From: Cryptosporidium bovis | Lineage: Eukaryota > Apicomplexa > Conoidasida > Eucoccidiorida > Cryptosporidiidae | Assembly: GCA_009768925.2 (NCBI GenBank) | Contig: VHIT02000011.1 | Location: forward strand, 1-64,000 | Direction: 5' to 3' | DNA length: 64,000 bases | Shown here: positions 62,443 to 64,000 of the stretch, piece after piece | Layout of the letters: each line of letters opens with the position of its first letter | How positions within the stretch are numbered: the stretch's first letter is position 1 | Translations under genes and position numbers: made by a program | The notes under the pieces: model-generated | What the model was told of the DNA's origin: nothing | The model's input: only the letters and a program-made list of their open reading frames with translations | Databases searched by the model: none

Positions 62443-64000
62443 CAGTAATATTGATCCAAAAAGTGAAAAAGTGTATTACAATTCATTAGATAATGCTAAC
62501 GATGATCGGGAGAAAGCTAATAATAGAAATTCAATTCATTGTACAAGGTATGAAGGTGAAAAGTATAATGTTTTTGGTAATATTAGCCTTCCAAATTTCC
62601 ATTCTACATATTCAAATGATAACTATCCTATGTCAATTGACTTAACTAGATTTAAAGACGGTGATTCAGCATCATTGCCAACTATTCCGGAAATAAATGG
62701 GAGATTAAATCCATATAGTGTTGATAATGAAGATGAAGTAAGTTTAAATAGGGAAATGGTGACAGGTATAGAATATATTAATTTGTATAATAAGAATAAT
62801 CATATTGAGAAGACAAATAAAAGTGAATTAATAGCAAAAGAATGTTTGTACGATAATATGAACGAGAGTGGTGCAGAAGGTAGTAATAACGTTAACAAAT
62901 TATCAAACCCAACGAAGATGGAAGAAATAGATTATTTCTTTACATTTATGGAACAATTATTATATAATGAAATCATAGAGAACAGTAATGTTTTTGATAA
63001 AGTAATAGAGAAACATGATGGCAATTTTCATTTGACAAACAAAGAAGACAAATACTTGGGCAAAATAATGGCAATATCAACAATGGATCAATTTTTATTA
63101 ACATTTGCACTGAGTTGTGTGATATCTCACCAAAGAAATGATTATAACCTCAATCAAATGCAAAATAAAGGCGTTCTTGGGAATGGGGTAGCACCGAGCG
63201 AAATAAATGATGAAATTGATAAATTATTGGGTTTGTTCCATAGAATATATAGAATAATGTATCAAGATTTAAAAAATGAAATGGAAAGGAATCATTGTGA
63301 TGATAAAATTAACGATGGTAATGATAATAGTGTTGATTATACGATGTACGATGATTTACCATATGTTGTAAAAATGGTTTGGGAAAGAATTAAAGCAGCA
63401 TTACAGGATGATTCGGATAAAGAAGAAATAATGAAAGATATTTGTATTGTTTATTATCACTATATACTAGAAACTAATGAATCATTTAGCAGAAAAACTG
63501 AAAACGGCGACGATAAGATAAAGTATCACTCCATAGACGAAATGATTGAAATAGTTAGACGAAGATATGTTGTAGCAATGAAGATGTTATCACTAAACAA
63601 TACGGCAAAAAATAATAAATTCACTCGAAACTTAACGAAGAATGAGCTAGGAAGAGCAAATACTAAGGATGATAAGATACATGTTGGCTTAAATAGCATC
63701 GAAAAAAATAATAATAGACACTTATCTAGTTATGAGAACGTTTCTTTATCCGGCAACTTGATTCATATAGATAATAATAAAACTAGTAGAAAAATGGTAT
63801 CAACATTTTCGCCATCTTCAAAATATCCATTATTAACTGCAACGTCTTCCCCTAATTACAGTTTGTATAAAACAGGTGTTGGTTCTTTAAGAATGATAAG
63901 TATGGGAACTAAAAAATTAGAATGCGATTCTTCCAGAAAATTATTTGAAGACAATGCTAATTATGGTTTAAAGAATGACTTAGTTCCATGTTTATCATCA
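61025..64000 (+). CDS. Long Asn-rich protein with EF-hand-like segment, C-terminus beyond window
   Basis: This open frame starts at ATG 61025, directly after an in-frame TGA at 61019, and stays open for 992 codons to the window end, so it is truncated only by the window. I do not recognise the protein. The first 200 residues are the ordered part: KFERVMSYFRKYAGLEEGLS is followed by helices, then MIFMYYDKGGKGYWDRNDW near residues 115 to 135. That segment resembles a degenerate EF-hand loop (Asp 1, Gly 6, Asp 9, Asp 12). From about residue 190 the sequence is Asn/Ser-rich, with a poly-Asn run near 440 to 475. A second apparently ordered part lies near residues 635 to 850 (for example YFFTFMEQLLYNEIIENS). 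No signal peptide or membrane span is visible. Confidence 0.85.
62337..62440. repeat. AAT trinucleotide repeat (poly-Asn coding)
   Basis: An almost pure run of AAT codons encodes more than 30 consecutive Asn residues within the gene starting at 61025. The - strand reading would be poly-Tyr and is not a gene. Length is expected to vary between isolates. Confidence 0.95.

Noticed and set aside
62250-62486. - strand open frame with poly-Tyr
   Set aside because: It is the complement of the AAT repeat that encodes poly-Asn in the real + strand gene.
1-64000. tRNA, 5S rRNA, other spliceosomal RNAs, CRISPR arrays and transposons
   Set aside because: Reading both strands for T-loop sequences and hallmark snRNA motifs gave only U1; no terminal repeats, transposase-like or reverse transcriptase-like proteins were seen.

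Overview
The window is the end of a chromosome from an apicomplexan of the genus Cryptosporidium. It begins with about 395 bases of CCTAAA-type telomere repeat (TTTAGG on the other strand). The rest is very AT-rich, compact, almost intron-free, and full of Asn-rich eukaryotic proteins. The species cannot be fixed from the sequence alone.

The subtelomere (about 0.4 to 17 kb) holds two intact members and one eroded member of the SKSR-type family of large secreted proteins, all read toward the telomere. Each has a signal peptide, a long helical N-terminal half, a Lys/Glu-rich segment, a K(K/R)xADE...AIF module, an Arg-Ser repeat and a conserved C-terminal helix. A small secreted protein with paired cysteines follows. 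These genes are separated by 1.3 to 2.6 kb of AT-rich sequence.

From 17 kb inward come core genes, many in divergent pairs: purple acid phosphatase and AAAP amino-acid transporter; a large helical protein of unknown or tethering type; a Nup84/Nup107-like nucleoporin next to a Mic10-like membrane protein; a TFIIIC-subunit-6-like protein (one intron); YL1/VPS72; a 1581-residue Asn-rich protein; an Apple/thrombospondin secreted protein; the NEDD8 E1 regulatory subunit (one intron); RNA polymerase III subunit 2; a 2570-residue helical giant; and a DDX24/MAK5 helicase.

At 59.3 to 60.0 kb there is a GC-rich island. It contains a clear U1 snRNA, an unidentified GC-rich stretch that may be another structured RNA, and the second exon of a small Pkr1-like membrane protein. 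The window closes inside a long open + strand gene with an EF-hand-like segment and a poly-Asn tract. Single GGCGC or GGCGG (E2F-type) sites recur in the divergent promoters.

Most interesting for follow-up: the Mic10-like protein in a genus with a reduced mitosome, the TFIIIC-like and Pkr1-like genes that appear only when introns are spliced, the 44-nt GC-rich hairpin between NAE1 and RPC2, the unidentified GC island next to U1, and the shared module of the SKSR family.
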